Notes: generated by a model not told the origin, from the letters alone. A stretch of DNA of 64,000 bases from Eonycteris spelaea (GCA_003508835.1 PUFA01000081.1:4278001-4342000), one strand, 5' to 3'. Counted from the first letter of the stretch, positions 22,746 through 35,149 are shown. Numbers and translations: made by a program.

Positions 22746-24221
22746 TTCTTTTCTGTTTGTTGCATTATATTAATTTCTTCTTATATTACTTGTCCTATGT
22801 ATTCATCGTTATCTTTCAATTTCACACTTCAAATATTTATTCATTTGAGTCCATCATTTCTATCTATTTACCTAGAGAACTTGACTGAATATGGAAATGT
22901 TGCTGTGGTCTCTGAATAAGGAGAAAGCTGATCCATTAGCAGGATTTTCTTTATGGTGGTTGAGTATGGAGTAGGAAGCTTTCCTTAGGACCCTTGTTAT
23001 TGCCCAAGTAAGAAGCGTTTTCTTTGAGTGAAATGCTGAAATACAGTTTGCTTCTATTTAGAGCTCCCTTTATTTCTTTGAATCTCTTTTGGAGGTTTGG
23101 GCTGCTTTCTTCTCAGCAGCTTCATTACCCACACGGTGTATCCTTCCCACAAAAATAATTTACTCTTCATTGAGAGTACTCTCTAAATCACCAACAAGGA
23201 ACAAATTCTGTAGGCAGAGGAAAGAATTGTCTCCTCCATTGTACAGGATAGCCTATAAGATGACCTGCAGTAATTTTCCGGGGAACTATTCTGAGAAGTT
23301 ATCATCAGTCTTTTGTTTATAGACGGTCATTTCATTAGGATGTTTCTTAGGACTCCGCGTGGCAGAATTATCTCTCAGTTATATATTCTTCCTTGTGCTT
23401 TTTTTCATCCTTTTAAACTTTTGTTCTTCCAAGTCACATCAATGGATTAGATTCAATTTAGTCTTACAAGTGCCTTTATGATTACTCCTAATATTAAGAA
23501 TCTACCATTTGTGGTATCTAGATTTAAAATGAGAAAAAGAAGATTCAGTGTGTTTTCAATTTTGTGCTTTTAAATAACATATTATATTAACAATATATTT
23601 GTGTCAATATGTATTTTATCAATTTATGTAGAAATATATATGAATAACAGTAGGCTCTCACCTAGACTATTTGTTTATGCTTAACCCTCCTAAAAATCAT
23701 ATATTAGATGGCCATGAATTCATATCATATCATAACTATAACTGTAATATTTTTATACTTTGAATTCTTGTGGTTATATATCATAGCATATATATGTACA
23801 TATATGTGTGTACAATCAGTTTGCTATAATGAGTGATTTTCTAATTTTACTTACAGCATTAATGAAATTTACAGATACCTTACTTTTTATGCATCCCATC
23901 TTATCTACACAAAGTTTATTATATTTACTTTGTACAAAATATATATTTAAATTCTTCTTTTATAGCATTTTTTTTTTTGGCTGACTGTTTATTCACTTCA
24001 TTTTCATTGCCAAGTTAATTAAATGAGTTGCACATAATTGACTTTGGTTTTCAATGAGAATCAGGAAACATTTAAGGAGAAAGTTTGGGAAATAACAAAG
24101 TACTTTTAAAAAGCATTCTGTGATCAGAGTATTACAAGCAAAGTAATAACACATAAAACAAAGATAGCCATAAAATATGTACTACAACTCCATTGTTATT
24201 TTAATTTTTGGATGTATCTAA
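22746..24221. other. Unassigned sequence, no gene seen
   Basis: No named repeat or exon was recognised. The 77-codon frame at 23089-23322 has no recognisable domain. Alternating TA/TG stretches occur near 23780-23815. Confidence 0.5.
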
Positions 24222-24500
24222 TTTATTACAAAAATGTGTTGAGTACACACTAGGTGCATAATATTCTGCAAGGTGATACAAAAGACTGGGCAATTAACAA
24301 AAGTCCTTCCCCTCCCTCCCTTTATTATTTTATTTCAGTTTTATTCAGATCTAATTCACATACAATTCTCTCTACCTTTAGAAATACTGTACTAGGTCCT
24401 AGAGAAGAATGATGTACAGGACACAGGGACAGACACATCCATAAATATGCAACTTGAGCTTAATGTATTAGGATTTCAACAGCAATGAACAGAGAGGGTC
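24222..24500 (-). repeat. L2 3'-end pieces with a short L1-like insert
   Basis: Two stretches read as reverse complement of the L2 3' end: 24222-24312 ('gttgagtacacactaggtgc' at 24239-24258, 'ggtgatacaaaagac') and about 24385-24500 ('tactgtactaggtcctagag', 'aggacacagggacagacac'). Between them, 24320-24384 looks like the reverse of an old L1 3' end ('ttttattcagatctaattca'). All are heavily diverged. Confidence 0.5.
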
Positions 24501-24769
24501 CTAAGGTGGCACATAGCAGTGATATCTACCATGGCCCAGAAAGTCAAGGTAGATATGAGAAGGTAGTATATAATGAGGGAGCTCCTACCACAAAGAACTA
24601 TGATGTGTACACAGAATTTCTTAACTCACTTGTCCTTTAACTATCTTATAATTAAAGACAAGGGATTAGAAAATTCCCTCAAAGGACTTTTCTGCCCTTC
24701 ATTTATTTATTATTTGCCTGTTTGTTTGTATTTTTTAATCATTGTTGGATAGTAGCACATGTGCCAGCT

Positions 24770-25450
24770 GGTTTCACTTCAATCACACTGTCTTATGTCA
24801 CCTGGGCCCTTTTTGTACCTGAGGGTTCAATGAAAGAAGCAAATACACTAAATATGATATAGAAAGTGGGATTTCTTATGGGGCTCTGATGTATGCAGTT
24901 GTAGGGCTGTGCATGCCTGTTACTTCTGTGTCTGGTGCCAGGGTTGAAATCAACAGGGCAAGTGGTCAGTTAGGAATAGTGGGAAAAATGCAAGAAAGAG
25001 CAAGGACACATTGGGACCAACCCATGAGGAAAACTGAAACTCAGTTTCCCTTCCACCACTGTCAAAGCTTCTAGTTTAGATGCTATAGATGACCTGCAAG
25101 AAAGGCTATTTTTCTGTGTCATGAAGCTAAACACCCACAGGACCAGGAGCTGGAGAGAGGAGCAATGACGAGGGAAGGAGATGCAGGCTTAGCTGATGCC
25201 CCAGGGGCTGTACTTGGTTACTCAAGATCTGCAGAAGGAGGTCCCGCAGGCACTGGTATGCTGAGGGCAGAGCCACTGCCCCACACCACTTATGGGAACC
25301 TCAGGTGAGGGACAGATGCCTGCATGAGCTGAGCATGCCCCTGTACTCGTCTCTGTCAATGAGAAAAAGATTGTGTCTGATGCTTCTCTCCCTCCTTTCA
25401 TATCTCACACAAATTGCCCATTAGTGGCCAGAACTACACAGGGAAGGGAA
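24770..25450. repeat. GC-richer ancient interspersed repeat, family not named
   Basis: About 680 bp stands out from its AT-rich surroundings by base composition and by phrases I associate with an old dispersed mammalian element: 'ctgcagaaggaggtcccgca' (25230-25249), 'agggcagagccactgcccc', 'ctctgggaaatgtagcccta' (25450-25469). The last phrase type is common near the ends of some old LTR/MER elements. The 61-codon frame at 24889-25074 lies inside and has no domain. It could instead be unique sequence. Confidence 0.35.
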
Positions 25451-25714
25451 CTCTGGGAAATGTAGCCCTAGTTCACTAACTTGGTGATTCTACCCTTTCA
25501 GAGCCATGCAAAATCTTATAATCATTTAAACTCATCCTCAATCCAAATATATGCAACTGTGCAGCAATGCCAAAGTTTTTCTGCTGTGTTATGTCCCAAC
25601 CTTATTCTCCTCACATCTAGCAGAATATTATTATGGATTAAAGGGAGAAAGTTAGGGTAAGCCTTAGTTTGACTGAGTTTTTTCTTATATGGCTATAGCT
25701 GCATCTCTTCTCCT

Positions 25715-25880
25715 CTTCAAGCTTTAGTTGCCTATCAGTGAAATGTGGACAATCTCTCTTACCTTCGTAGGGCTGTTTTGAGAATTACATGAGATGTCAC
25801 TGAAAAGCACCAAACATAATATCTGGAAAATTATAAGTGCTCCGTGAATATTAGCTCAGCAGTGGTATTGGAATATTGTT
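25715..25880 (+). repeat. MIR SINE 3' two-thirds
   Basis: Core and tail of MIR are visible: 'ctatcagtgaaatgtggaca' (25733-25752), 'ttcgtagggctgttttgaga' (25765-25784), 'attacatgagatgtcactga', 'gtgctccgtgaatattagct' (25837-25856). Confidence 0.85.
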
Positions 25881-26059
25881 TCAGCATATAACCTTGCCTC
25901 TGACCTTATTACACTGTCTAACATCAAAATTGTTTCTATCTCAACATGTCTCCTAATTCTTATAACTACCAACCATCTCATGAAAAATATCCCATTTCTA
26001 AGTCCCATTTCTCTACCTTTTTTTGTTGATTTATTCTACAAATTTTGATTTATTGCTTA

Positions 26060-26580
26060 TGTAGGGGTTCAGAACAAGTCACCCTGAGGTGTGCCTCTGT
26101 GACGCTTGAATTATTTTGAACTAAAGGCAACCAAGACCCTTCAGGCTCAATAGAAACTTCTGATTCTCCCTCCCCAACCCTTAACTAACTAGGAAAAAAT
26201 TAAATTAGGGGCCTTGCCCATAAAAGAGTTACCACCAGAAATAACTTTTTATGACCTATCTACAGGGCAGGGCAAACTTCTAATTAGTGAACATCTGCTC
26301 TTTTTATTGTCCTGTGAATGACCTTCCTCCCCTCTGAAGCCTTAAGGTGCCTTATCTCATCCTTAGCTCCAAATGTCATATATACCTTTTTTCCCCGGTC
26401 TCTGAACCTTTCATATATGTGGGGTCTCTGATTCTCTCATGTATATAATGTTCCCATATGTACATATATAATTACATCTGGTTATTTTCCCTTATTAATC
26501 TGTCTCATATCTGTTTGATTATTAGACCAGCCGAATGAACTGTGAAGGGTAGAGATAAATTTCTTCCTTCTCCCACTTAT
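26060..26580 (+). mobile_element. Solo LTR of an endogenous retrovirus-type element
   Basis: Starts TGTAGGGGTTCAGAACAAGT (26060). The 5' (U3-like) part contains 'accctgaggtgtgcctctgt', and the 3' part the phrase 'cttattaatctgtctcatat' (26492-26511) followed by 'ccagccgaatgaactgtgaa' and a pyrimidine-rich end, which is a common 3' arrangement in mammalian LTRs. No internal gag/pol region flanks it, so it is a solo LTR left by recombination. The family is not named. A longer LTR with a similar 3' end lies at 59096-59830. Confidence 0.6.
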
Positions 26581-27084
26581 TATAAGGCTAAGTTAGAAAA
26601 ATTATATTTCTATATGGAACATATTCATCCACATGGAACTTAGAGATAACCAACCAGAAAACAGGATGGTTTCTTATTTTGATAAGTTCTGTCAAGAAAA
26701 TAAACAGTATGCCGTGGTAGGGTGTGAATCTTGGCAGATTGCTTCAGAAGGTTTTTCAGAAAAGATAAATGAGATCTGAAACATAAGGATCATCCAGGCC
26801 AAGAGAAGCAAACAAATGTCCCGAGTCTCAAACTAACTTGAGGTGGGAGGTTCAGGGGCAAATATGGGGACAGGGTCATGAGAAGTTGCAGAGGAGATGG
26901 GACCAAACCATGCATTGTGGGGATGGAGATTAAGGCTTATTCTATCAATTATCTTCCTTCTTACTAGTGTTTTTAATTTCTCTCTTTCCACTGGATGTTT
27001 TACTTTATTCTAAAATTAAGCTAACATCTTTCATTCCAATTAAGTAATTAAATTCTTTCATTCTGCTACTTTTTCAAACTACTA
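26581..27084. other. Unassigned sequence, no gene seen
   Basis: No exon or repeat was recognised between the solo LTR and the L2 fragment. Confidence 0.45.
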
Positions 27085-27700
27085 CCCTAGTTAGCTCTCC
27101 TATTCCTTTAAGGCCAAACTTTTCAAAAGAAGCTAACAGCTGTTACTTCCTCCCTCTTATGGTTTAATTTGGGCAGGGTCTGGGCATATTACCCTTATTG
27201 ATCTACTGAAAGAGTTTTCTCAAAATAACCCCCTCTTGCTAAATCCAGTGGGATTTCCTTGATGAGCTTTCCTTCTGCTACATTTTAGCCTTTAGGCTTC
27301 ATTGTGTGGTTTCTCTGCCACATCACAATTCTAGTCCTCTTAGCTTTTAGGCACTGTTCTTCAATTTCCTTTCAATGGACTTTTTGTTCCTATTCCATAA
27401 GTATAGAAATTTCCCAAAGTCTCTGTTCTTGCTTATCTATTCTACTCTTTTCCTATATACTTAAGTATCTATATCATAATCCTTTGGCTTCAACTATTAT
27501 TTTTGCCTGAATAGTCACAAATCTGAATCTTTCATCCTAATAATTCTCTTATGTTGTCATATTTTATTTCCAAGAACTTGCAGGCTAGCTCTACCTGGAT
27601 ATCACTTAGGCACTGCCAGCTAAATATGCCAAAAGGTAGATCATTATCCTTCTTCAAGAATCTGGGTTCTCTATTTTACTTTATGGTGATTTTACCATTT
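27085..27700 (+). mobile_element. L2 LINE fragment, reverse-transcriptase region (copy A)
   Basis: Sense-strand L2 landmarks appear in order: 'cctttaaggccaaacttttc' (27107-27126), 'ttgctaaatccagtgggatt' (27236-27255), and later 'ctacctggatatcacttagg' (27592-27611) followed by 'gccagctaaatatgccaaaa'. These match L2's CR1-type reverse transcriptase and the region after its catalytic domain. The frame is destroyed. A second copy of the first part follows at 28060. Confidence 0.68.
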
Positions 27701-28059
27701 GAAGATGTATAATTATCCTTAAGTCTTTTCTTCTCCCCTTCCCCATTCCTCACTCTTAGCTTATCACATTTCCTTATATGCTTTGAGAAAAAAAAATCTT
27801 GCACTGACTTCCATATCTTCCCAACACGAAGTCCTCAAAGTTTCCTTTCTTGTGTTCATCTTTTCTTCTTCCACCTGCTGCAGCCTCCTTCAAGGCTTTC
27901 CTACTCAGCTCATATCTTCTCTCTTCTGAATCTTTCCTCTTTCTACAAATCATTCCCATCAGGATACAAAAAAAAGCTCTTACCTTTCCCATCTAAACAA
28001 AGACAATAGTAAATGACAAAACATCAACAGAAACAAAAGAAACATTTCCCCTGAACCTA

Positions 28060-28430
28060 TATTGCTCTTCTACACCTCTCCTATTTCCCAAACTTCATTT
28101 AAAGCAGTACTTCTAGAAATAATTATCTCTATAAAAATGTCTTTAATTCTCCACTTTTCTAATCTTGTTAAAGTCTGTCTTTGTCCAAAACTCCATTGAA
28201 ACTATTTTTGTCAAAACTCAATGACTTTTTCATGTGGCCAGTACAAGGATCACTCTACTCTTGACTCATTGACTCTCCAAGGCACTGATCATGTTTGACT
28301 GTGTTTTTCTCCTTGTAGCATTGTCTCTTTTTTTTTTTTTTTCTTTTTTTGCTTCCGGGGCACTCCTTTTACTTCTTGGTTTTTCTACTATCACTTTAGC
28401 TGATGCTCTTTAGGCTTTAACAGTTATTGT
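28060..28430 (+). mobile_element. L2 LINE fragment, reverse-transcriptase region (copy B)
   Basis: Repeats part of the L2 region seen in copy A: 'tcctatttcccaaacttcat' (28079-28098), 'attgaaactatttttgtcaa' (28194-28213), 'actcaatgactttttcatgt', 'cactgatcatgtttgactgt' (28282-28301), then 'gcttccggggcactcctttt' (28351-28370). In L2 these correspond to the RT segment around the first catalytic aspartates. A poly-T run (28328-28342) interrupts it. Two copies in the same orientation about 1 kb apart mean either two insertions or a local duplication. Confidence 0.72.
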
Positions 28431-29984
28431 TGCTATTATTTTTTAACCGTCTAGGTGTTTAGCACTTAACCATCCAATGGGCAAACCCAATATTTTTATC
28501 CAAGATCAATGTACAATTCATGAGTCTATAATTGATTTCTCCCCATATAGCAGATATTTGAATAAGAAATATTTTCTGCATTGATATTCGGTTAGGGCAG
28601 GAAACTGAGAGTTAAACCTGGGCATTATTAGGAGATTCATAAACCTTGTTATAGAAGAGTTGTTTAAGGCAGATGCGGTACATGGAAAAGTCTTTAATGC
28701 CTTCAAAGTATAAGCAAAGGTGTGAATAAGAAGGAGTTCTTAAAGTTCTTTAAACAGTGTACTGGAATTTAATAGTCGGCCTATTGTTGTGCCTATTTTT
28801 TCCTTAGGGTAGCTTCTCATCCTTTTATTAACTCATGCATTGAAAATATTTTTGAGCTTCTTACATGATAAGAACCTCAAAGAAAATAACCAAACTCTGT
28901 TAGACATAAACTTGGCAGAAGTTCATTTTCCATTTCCCTCTAAGCCTTTCCAGTTTACATGTTTTGTAAGCACAGGACTAGATTTCTTTTGGACTTGTTA
29001 TAATTACTTTATCTCCCCATTACTGTCTGGGATGTAATGCCCAGTTTTAATGATACAAATTTGCTTTGTTGTGTTGATTTGTTTTTCAGCATGACAGTAT
29101 GTAATGAAAGCAGCCAATGGGGATAGAATTTGCAGAATTATTGTTTAAGTTAACATTTTGACAAATAACTTTAATTCCTCTAAATTTGCCTTTTCTTTCT
29201 TTTTTTAAAATCCCTATTTTATCCCATTTAAAAATTATTTGATTTATTACTTTCTGGACATAAGATAAATTATTGTGCCTGGTGTACCTTTAAATCAAAG
29301 TCAAATAAGAAAAACTGATTTAATATTTTATTCCAGACTTATCTCTATAACCTTTGACTTAGCCCTGTCAGGAGTGGTATGTCAATGATATCTTTTCATA
29401 CAGTGTTTATTCTCCATAATATTTCATCTTTTTTAAAATTTGTGGATTGTAACAAAAGTGCTAAAAAGAACATCCAATGAATTTAACTGTGATTCAATCT
29501 TCAAGTTGCTATTTAATTCATTATCCTTAATTCACCTATTTTAATGGTAATCTTCTCCCTGATTATTAGTAAATGCTGGACAAAATCACAACTCCTTTTT
29601 TTGACATTCAAGTTTTTCTAAATTTTAATGCTAATACTGAATATTTATTTGCTTTCCTGCATAGCATTCTTCTTTTTATTCCCAGGTCTCAATGTTTTTT
29701 TCCAGGGATGAGTAAAAGACCAGTCAGAGCCTATTGAAGCCAATAATGGGACTGTTAAATGAGAGATTACTTGGATTTGTGGAGATTTAAATCTGGAGCT
29801 CTTTAATTCATTTTGTCATCTTACCTTCATGAAAGAAAAAAGTATATCTGAGAATGAAACCAATAGAGAGAAAAGCAGATCACAGGGATGAATATAAATA
29901 AGGTTTGGTGTTGATGACATTGATTTAATTTCTTGATGAAACCATGCCTGAAAGTGGAAGCCTTTGAGTTTTATTTATGTGAAC
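28431..29984. other. Unassigned AT-rich sequence, no gene seen
   Basis: No exon, RNA gene or repeat family was recognised. Small frames (62 and 65 codons) have no domain. Confidence 0.5.
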
Positions 29985-30005
29985 TAAGGTGTCTGTGTGT
30001 GTATA

Positions 30006-30036
<31 letters not shown>

Positions 30037-30142
30037 TATAGTGTATATATATACAAGTGTGTGTACATATATATAATGTGTATATATTATACATATATAT
30101 ATATATACACACATTATACACACATACACACACACACAAATA
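29985..30142. repeat. Compound TG/TA/CA microsatellite with inverted symmetry
   Basis: The order along the plus strand is (TG)n, mixed TG/TA, (TA)n, then (CA)n: perfect TG from about 30005, TA-rich 30043-30105, CA-rich 30106-30138. The TG arm and the CA arm are complementary, so the block is an imperfect palindrome of about 150 bp that could form a hairpin or cruciform. An 83-codon frame at 30010-30261 is a translation of the repeat and is not a gene. Confidence 0.95.
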
Positions 30143-30274
30143 AAATTTCATCCCTATCTCTCTCTCTTCTTTATGCTGGTTTATACAGAATTTCCATATT
30201 GTTTTTTAACTATCATTTATATATTGTGCTGTTGACAAACATTTCTAATTTGTACTGTTAAAACAGTAAAATAG

Positions 30275-30380
30275 ATGCTGTTTAATGACTGTATCTTGTA
30301 TTTTATTCTATCCCCAATTGTGCTTAAGAGTTTGCCCTGCCTAGAAGTACTCAGTGAACATTTTCAACTTATTAAAAGAT
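30275..30380 (+). repeat. L2 LINE 3' end
   Basis: Reads like the L2 terminus: 'gactgtatcttgtattttat' (30287-30306), 'ctatccccaattgtgcttaa' (30308-30327), then 'gtactcagtgaacattttca' (30347-30366). Confidence 0.7.
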
Positions 30381-32254
30381 ATGCATGAAATGAGTTCATT
30401 TGAGATATATTATAAACCAGATTTCTACACTTAAATACTCACAATGGTAAGTAACAAAAAAAAAGAGTAAAGCTAATGTACAACTGTAGGTGCTAAGCTA
30501 TTGTATTGTGTCCATCTTTAACAGTGGCTTAGTCATATGGCCCTTTTAAATCCATTGCCCTTTAAAATACTAAAGCTGTTTGCCCATCAACAATGGCCAA
30601 AACCAAACCAAGACAGTGCCTGACTAACCTAGCTTTGTGCTGATGGTTACCATCTTTGTAGAAGGTACCCCTCACTCATAGATTTAACTGTACTGCTGCA
30701 TTTCTAATATTAAGTTATTCGGAACCCCTACTTCTCATCCTCAGATGCTCATTGATATCAGAGCATGGGTATCCATCTCACTATAGAAATATATTACATC
30801 TTTCAAGAAGACTTGAAGGGTCAATCATAATGTAAAATTTGTATGTGTAAGGGTTGTTACATCATTTAATATGCATAATAATTTAAAATGGAATTGCTAT
30901 ATGAAAATAAGCATGAATATATTATGAAGTAGGTTATAAACTTCACATGAATTTACATTAATAAGTTGAAACACGTTTTTTCACCAATTTTTTTTCCTTC
31001 TCTCTCTCTTTTTCTCTCTTTAACTCTGTACCTCTTCCCTCTCAATAAAGAAAATATTCAATCAAAAAAAACTATTTACCAGCCATACATATTCTACTAT
31101 CTTCTAGCTATTAGGATTATTTTGGTGAAACCATCAGGTACTGTCCTAAAATGATACACCTTCTATTTTCTTGGGATATTTCAGGAGTATCAAAACATTT
31201 ATTGAATTATAAGCTCATTCTAACTTACTGCTATCTCCAGTCAGTTCAGCTGAGTACTTTTTGTCTCCTTTGCTCCAATATCTGTGTTAAATGCAGATTC
31301 TAATATAAATAGTCCAGCCTTCAACAAACTATCGATTACTTGTGGGGAGGGAAAAAGTGAAGTGCCATAGACCGACCCATGGCTGTCCTGAATTTAGCAC
31401 ACGATTTCATATGTATATTCCATACTGGAAAGCCCAAGTCATGGAAGGCCTTTATAGTTTTGTTGAGGTTGATGTTTGGATTTCATGTGGAGCTAGTCAC
31501 TGAGTCCTGCCAACCTCCCGCCATTTATAGCTTGCTTCTGATATAATTTATTGTATTTTATAAGTAAAGTTAGGTGCTGTGGGGCATTATTGAATGTGAA
31601 TATGTCCATCACAAATGTCATGGGTTATCTCTACAGAGATTTGATGAGTACTTCAAGGTTTCTGATTTTAGGGATTTATATAGTGTTATAAGGTATAAAT
31701 ATTTCTCTTCCCATAAAAAGTGAGAAAAGTTCAAGTTTCATCTAGCCATCTTCTGAATTCTATTTATTTTCAACTAAATATCAATCCTCTTGTTCCATGT
31801 GTCTTGAGAAGCTCCCTAGCCTGGTCCTGTCTTTATATTTACAGAAAGGGCTAGATCTATTTTTAGACTTACACAGGTGTGCATATTTGTTTTATTGCTT
31901 AATGTACAAATAGACAAATACAATAAATCTTCGTTAATGTAGGAAAAATCTTCACTGTGATCATTTCAGTGGTGGGGATGGGGGACAGATTATAAGGAAT
32001 TATAAGGCTTTACTGGGGAGTTTGAAGTCAAGCTCCATGCATATCAATTGAATCTCTGGCATATATTATGGGCAATGAAAGAGGTAATGAGATTTTTTTC
32101 ATAACACATAGTAACACTCCTCAAAGAACAAAGGTACAAAGTTATCCACAATGCCATGTACCATATGATTTCTTTTACTAGGATATTATTTCTAAATATC
32201 TTCCTCAAGGGATTGACAAAGTATCTTAGTACATGTGTTTGAGGAATGGGGCAT
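30381..32254. other. Mostly unassigned; weak L2-like trace at 31370-31520
   Basis: No exon was recognised. Around 31430-31500 ('gtcatggaaggcctttatag', then '...gtttggatttcatgtgg') there is a weak resemblance to reverse-complement L2, not enough for a separate call. A pyrimidine-rich stretch lies at 30987-31040. Confidence 0.45.
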
Positions 32255-32480
32255 TGGAATTAAAATTTAGTTTTAAATCCCTCTGTTGCTTTTTATCCAT
32301 TATTTAACTTCTATGATTCTATTTTCTTATCTATAAAATGGTGGTAGTGAATACAGCACAAGTTCCAAAAGAATAATGTTGTAAATAATTAGGTGAAATG
32401 CTAAAATTAAAAGGACTAATAAATTACCTGGCACTTAGTAGGGGAAATGCATCAATCTCACACACTCTGATAGTCATGTT
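32255..32480 (+). repeat. MIR SINE, diverged
   Basis: MIR core and 3' half: 'ccattatttaacttctatga' (32297-32316), 'ttatctataaaatggtggta' (32327-32346), 'taattaggtgaaatgctaaa', 'ttacctggcacttagtaggg' (32425-32444). Confidence 0.78.
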
Positions 32481-32929
32481 TTAAAAACACTAAATGACTG
32501 TCAAAATGATGAAATGAATCTTATACTTTTTGATAGAGTGGAATAATATTTTCCCAACATAAAGACCAGATTAACACCAATTTCATATATATTTAAATTA
32601 TTTAATATATTTAATTATTTGAACTTTGTACCTGCTGCTCCTTCATCATTAGGCTCAGGGGCAGTTCCTCAATTCTTTCTTTGTTTTACTTAAGGTGGAT
32701 GCTATTTGCTTTGATTCAATACTTTCTCTATTTTGATTAACAATAAATTGCCATGCATGGTACCATTTGTAGGTGGGAACCTAATAACCTCAAACACTGT
32801 AAATTTATTTTAGTTACTCCCTGTGAGCTTTCATAGCACATTCTTCATAGTTCTAATGCATTCTGCACATTGTATTGCTTAAAAATAATGATAATTGGTA
32901 TTTCTGAATGAGTAAATAATAATGAAACC

Positions 32930-33108
32930 ATGATAAATAAGATGCAGAGACTACAAGAACATAAATATGTTTGTAAAGGATGTTCATTGCAGTGCTGTAA
33001 GTAGGGGCAAAACAAAGGAAAAAAATTGGAAATATACATTAATTAAGGAATCAATAGATAAATTGCAGTTCGTTCATGTAGTGGAACATGAAAAGCGTCA
33101 TCACAGCA
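32930..33108 (+). mobile_element. Old L1M 3' region fragment, sense on plus strand
   Basis: Follows the familiar end-of-ORF2/3' region of mid-age L1s: 'ggatgttcattgcagtgctg' (32979-32998), 'gtaggggcaaaacaaaggaa', 'aattggaaatatacatta', 'gtagtggaacatg' (33079-33091). The orientation is opposite to the other L1 pieces in the window. No tail is visible, and an L2 end lies directly beyond. Confidence 0.72.
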
Positions 33109-33205
33109 GGGACGTATTTCTTTTATTCCTGCTGTAGCCCCAAGGCTATAAGTGTGCCCAGGTTTTAGGAGGCACTCAATACATCTTTTCTGTGATTTTT
33201 AAATT
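33109..33205 (+). repeat. L2 LINE 3' end
   Basis: 'tcttttattcctgctgtagc' (33119-33138), 'cccaaggctataagtgtgcc' and 'ggaggcactcaatacatctt' (33169-33188) correspond to the L2 terminal region just before its short 3' repeat. Confidence 0.78.
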
Positions 33206-33699
33206 TAATTAGTTAAATCTACAATTTTGACCTATAATAATGTACCCAAAAAGTGAGAACTGTGAGCTGCATAAAAACAAGGCAAGACTAAGTGATTGTA
33301 CATGTTTATATTAGGACATTGAAAAGTGTGGAAGAGTGCTTACCGGAATATTAAATTGATTGGGTGTGGGCGAGGTAGAAATAAAGATGGTAAGAAGAAG
33401 ATTTAAAAAAAAAAAAAGTTTCATGCTAAATAAGAGTGAAAAATATAAATCTCTATTTTTAATTTTTTATATATAAATTTTTATTTGAAAAAGAATAAAA
33501 GATGAAAACAAATTACTAATTTTATTTGATAAAGTGATTGTAAGCAATCCTTGTCTAGAATTTATTATTTACTTTATAATAATATGCTGCATTACTTGTA
33601 AAGATAATAAAGTATAGGAATACATAAACAAACATACGTATAATTCTATTCAGTTCTAAACACTGCTAACATTGCTTATTTTCTTCCATCTGCTTGTTT

Positions 33700-33770
33700 T
33701 TCTTCTCTCCTTTCCTTTTTCTTTCTTTTTCTCCTTTCCTTCTCTTTCCTTCCTCCCTCTTTTTTTTCTG
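33700..33770 (+). repeat. Polypyrimidine (CTTT/CCTT)n tract
   Basis: About 70 bp of C and T only or nearly so, with irregular CTTT, CCTT and TCCT units. It is a decayed tetranucleotide repeat. No gene context that would make it a splice-site tract was recognised. Confidence 0.9.
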
Positions 33771-33949
33771 TCAACAATTTGCTTACCTGATAGAACTGAG
33801 ATCACACCGTGTGTGCAGTTTTGTATTACTATGTTGGTATTTTAGTGGAAACATTTTAATGTAGCTTTTAATATCCTTTAAAACATGATCTTGTGTTGGC
33901 TGCTATGCTCTGTCATCTGGCAATATCATAAACGCTTACCTTCTAAGGT

Positions 33950-34115
33950 TTGGGCACTTGGCTTCTACTGCATTGTGTTAAATTTCTACTGTTATACATG
34001 TGACCATGATCCTCTTCAAGACAGGGTGAATGGTTTATCTTTGTGTTTCATGCTTCCAGAATAGTAACTGTACACAGCACTCAATATTTATTTTTCTGAA
34101 TAAATAAATAATCAG
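33950..34115 (+). repeat. L2 LINE 3' end
   Basis: Shows the L2 end signature: 'caagacagggtgaatggttt' (34017-34036), 'atctttgtgtttcatgcttc', 'gtacacagcactcaatattt' (34070-34089), and a 3' terminus 'tgaataaataaataa' (34097-34111) like the short tandem end typical of L2. Confidence 0.8.
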
Positions 34116-35149
34116 CATGTATTTCCAGCCTTGAATGTTAACTATGTCAAACATGAGATCAATTACAAAATTTACAAATTTGGACTATCTCTAACAAGGA
34201 AAGAGGCTACTCATGTAACTCTCTTGAATGAATTTGTCTTTCCACAATACCAGATTTATTGAGTGAAATCTTCTTAGATAAATCAATCAAGTGTCCATAC
34301 AGGTTGATACACAACACACTGAGAGAGGAAAGAAGTAAAGAGTATTATGTGACAGAGTGAAGGGAAGAAAGTCCTTAGTGCCTCCAAAGAGAGCTCTGGT
34401 GACTGGTGGTTCAGGTAGCTGTGCATTGGTCCCAAGCCAGTGGCTATGATGGGCAGAAAGTCAGAGTCTTTGGTTCTCAACACACCAGTCTGTAATGCTC
34501 TTAGCTTAGGCTTGAGTATTGTGGTGTCTAAGGTGTTCAGCTTATGTGGACCTCACAAGGTGGAACCCCTATGCTTATCAGTTCTGCAGTTGTGGCTGAC
34601 ATTTCTGAGTATTCCAGTCAAAACCTAAGGGTTCCCAGTTGATGCCAGTTGACATTTCTGTCATGGATCTCACAAAATCCATTGTGTGAAGTCCCCAAAG
34701 TCCTCAGTTCTGTATGCTTTATACAGGGACAGTGTTTACATGTCTACTAAACACAATGCTTCTTTGGAAGAAAATAATATTATTCTGCTTTGATCAAAGT
34801 TCTGCATGTTTTTAGTAAAAAAATACTTTTTCCATTTCTTCATTTATGTTACTTTTAGTATTTCACCAGAAAGCCCTAGTTTAGAGCAACAGTTTTAATG
34901 TTCTGTCATCTATGAGCAACACACATAGCCTGTCAAAATAGCAAAATATCATTTCTTTATAGATAAATAAGTTTATGATTTTTGTTTCTGTGTGTTTATG
35001 CTATCAACATGAGCTCATGTCTTGCTTTGATCTATGTATATGAATATATATATTATTTTCACTATTTTTACTTAGTAGTAAGTGGCAGCTATTATTTGCC
35101 AAAAGGAGATGACCAAGACTAAAGAAATGTTTTTATGTTATAACTAAGG
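34116..35149. other. Unassigned sequence, no gene seen
   Basis: About 34260-34740 is less AT-rich than average and carries two overlapping frames of 66 and 62 codons on opposite strands, with no recognisable domain. It might be a decayed LTR or unique sequence. Confidence 0.45.
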
